Assembly (NCBI GenBank): GCA_005879205.1
Contig: VBLD01000103.1
Span: 1-24,952, forward strand
DNA: 24,952 nt
Direction of reading: 5' to 3'
Origin: Deltaproteobacteria bacterium
Lineage (GTDB): Bacteria; Desulfobacterota; Binatia; DP-6
This document shows, in pieces, positions 24,133 through 24,952 of this stretch; within the stretch, counting starts at the first letter, position 1; each line of letters begins with the position of its first letter. The notes below the pieces were generated by a model that was given only the letters and a program-made list of their open reading frames with translations, searched no databases and had not been told where the DNA came from. A program made the position numbers and the translations under genes.

Positions 24133-24952
24133 ATGGTGCTCGCCCGGACGCCGGCATTCACGCCGCTCGCGGCGCTGGCGACGCTGCCGGCGGTGACGGG
24201 TGAGGCGGCCCGGCGCGCCGGGCAGATCGCCCGCGACTATCTCGCGCGGGTGCACGCGCGGCAGGACGCGGGCGAGGGCGGGCTGGTGCTCGTCGCCGCG
24301 TACACCGACGCGGTCGACCATCTGGTGCGCTTCCTCGCCGCAGAAGCGGCGGCCCACTATGCCCTGCGGTACGCGCGCATCAACCAGCGGTGCGCCGTCA
24401 TCGGTCAGGGCGGGTACGGACGCGCGGAGCTGAACCCGGCCTCCGACATCGACCTCCTCTTCCTCTATCCCTGGAAGGTGAACCCCTACGTCGAGACGAT
24501 CGCCGAGGTGATCCTCTACGCGCTCTGGGACGCCGGCCTCGTGGTCGGGCACGCGCTGCGGAACATCCGCGAGTGCGCCCGGCTCGCCGAGCGGGACCTC
24601 AAGGTGAAGACCGCGCTCCTCGACGCCCGCTACCTCGCCGGCGACGAGGCGCTCTACGCGGAGTTCGAGGAGAAGATGCTCGAGGAGGTCTGGGGTCAGA
24701 ACCCGACCGCGTTCTTCAAGGAGAAGCTCGCCGAGAGCGCGGACCGGCACGCGCGGGCCGGCGATTCCGTCTATCTCCTCCAGCCGCAGCTGAAGGAAGG
24801 GCAGGGCGGGCTCCGCGACCTCCACACCGCGCTCTGGATGGCGAAGGTCAAGTTCAAGGTCCGCTCCTTCCGCGAGCTCGTGACGCTCGGGCAGTTCGCC
24901 GAGCGCGACGTCGTCGAGCTCGAGGAGGCGCTCGATTTTCTCTGGCGGATCC
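24133..24952 (+). CDS. glnD: Bifunctional uridylyltransferase/uridylyl-removing enzyme GlnD, N-terminal part (runs off the window)
   Basis: GlnD senses glutamine and adds or removes UMP on the PII protein, controlling nitrogen assimilation. The visible 273 residues start MVLARTPAFTPLAALATLP. They contain the nucleotidyltransferase core AVIGQGGYGRAELNPASDIDLLFLY, with the G-G-Y-G-R-x-E-L motif at 93-100 and metal-binding Asp105 and Asp107. Then comes the GlnD-specific block LLQPQLKEGQGGLRDLHTALW. The HD (uridylyl-removing) and ACT domains would lie beyond the window end. The ATG at 24133 is the first plausible start after the amidase gene and fits family N-termini. No convincing promoter or Shine-Dalgarno sequence was found in the 55-base gap. 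Confidence 0.93.
   Translation, partial: MVLARTPAFTPLAALATLPAVTGEAARRAGQIARDYLARVHARQDAGEGGLVLVAAYTDAVDHLVRFLAAEAAAHYALRYARINQRCAVIGQGGYGRAELNPASDIDLLFLYPWKVNPYVETIAEVILYALWDAGLVVGHALRNIRECARLAERDLKVKTALLDARYLAGDEALYAEFEEKMLEEVWGQNPTAFFKEKLAESADRHARAGDSVYLLQPQLKEGQGGLRDLHTALWMAKVKFKVRSFRELVTLGQFAERDVVELEEALDFLWRI

Overview
The window is about 25 kb of very GC-rich bacterial chromosome with high gene density. It reads as a Gram-negative, proteobacteria-like lineage. The clues are a stand-alone HldE domain II (LPS heptose activation), an IHF-type subunit next to rpsA and sppA, an endonuclease-type MutL with no mutH seen here, and an aroA-cmk-rpsA-sppA-ihfB order known from Desulfobacterota/Myxococcota-type genomes. 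A Binatota-like or other uncultured relative fits equally well; nothing here fixes the taxonomy. Apart from one RES/Xre toxin-antitoxin pair and one palindromic repeat, the content is core housekeeping.

Layout. Positions 1-3858 are all on the minus strand: a partial secreted protein, a small membrane protein, a mono-haem cytochrome c, the RES toxin and Xre/DUF2384 antitoxin, ribosomal protein L28, a DUF1772-like membrane protein and the heptose-1-phosphate adenylyltransferase. From 3927 on everything is on the plus strand. pgi comes first, then a roughly 280-bp inverted-repeat element, mutL, and a scrambled miaA/accA segment. The coupled aromatic operon pheA-hisC-tyrA-aroA-cmk follows, then rpsA, sppA, ihfB and a HIT hydrolase. 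Next come a MoxR-like AAA+ ATPase with a damaged vWA partner, mutS, an AMIN-amidase and the start of glnD.

How the genes work together. pheA, hisC, tyrA and aroA cover the end of the shikimate pathway and the phenylalanine/tyrosine branches, joined by 4-base stop/start overlaps. mutL and mutS are the mismatch-repair core. The AAA+ ATPase and vWA protein form a chelatase/MoxR-type pair. The amidase and HldE domain II serve the cell envelope.

Most unusual. Several genes carry rearrangement scars. A 421-bp block (miaA 3' end, accA remnant, pheA promoter and first codons) is present twice with one mismatch, and the first copy replaces the middle of miaA. Between miaA and pheA, accA is reduced to its N- and C-terminal ends. 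The vWA gene changes frame at about 20044 and is then fused in frame to mutS at a shared Arg-Leu-Gly stretch, so mutS lacks its first ~30 codons. These may be real short-homology deletions or assembly faults; read mapping would decide. Separately, the mutL start codon lies at the loop of a 13-bp hairpin that ends the inverted-repeat element, and several genes have promoters placed so close to the start codon that leaderless or nearly leaderless mRNAs are likely.
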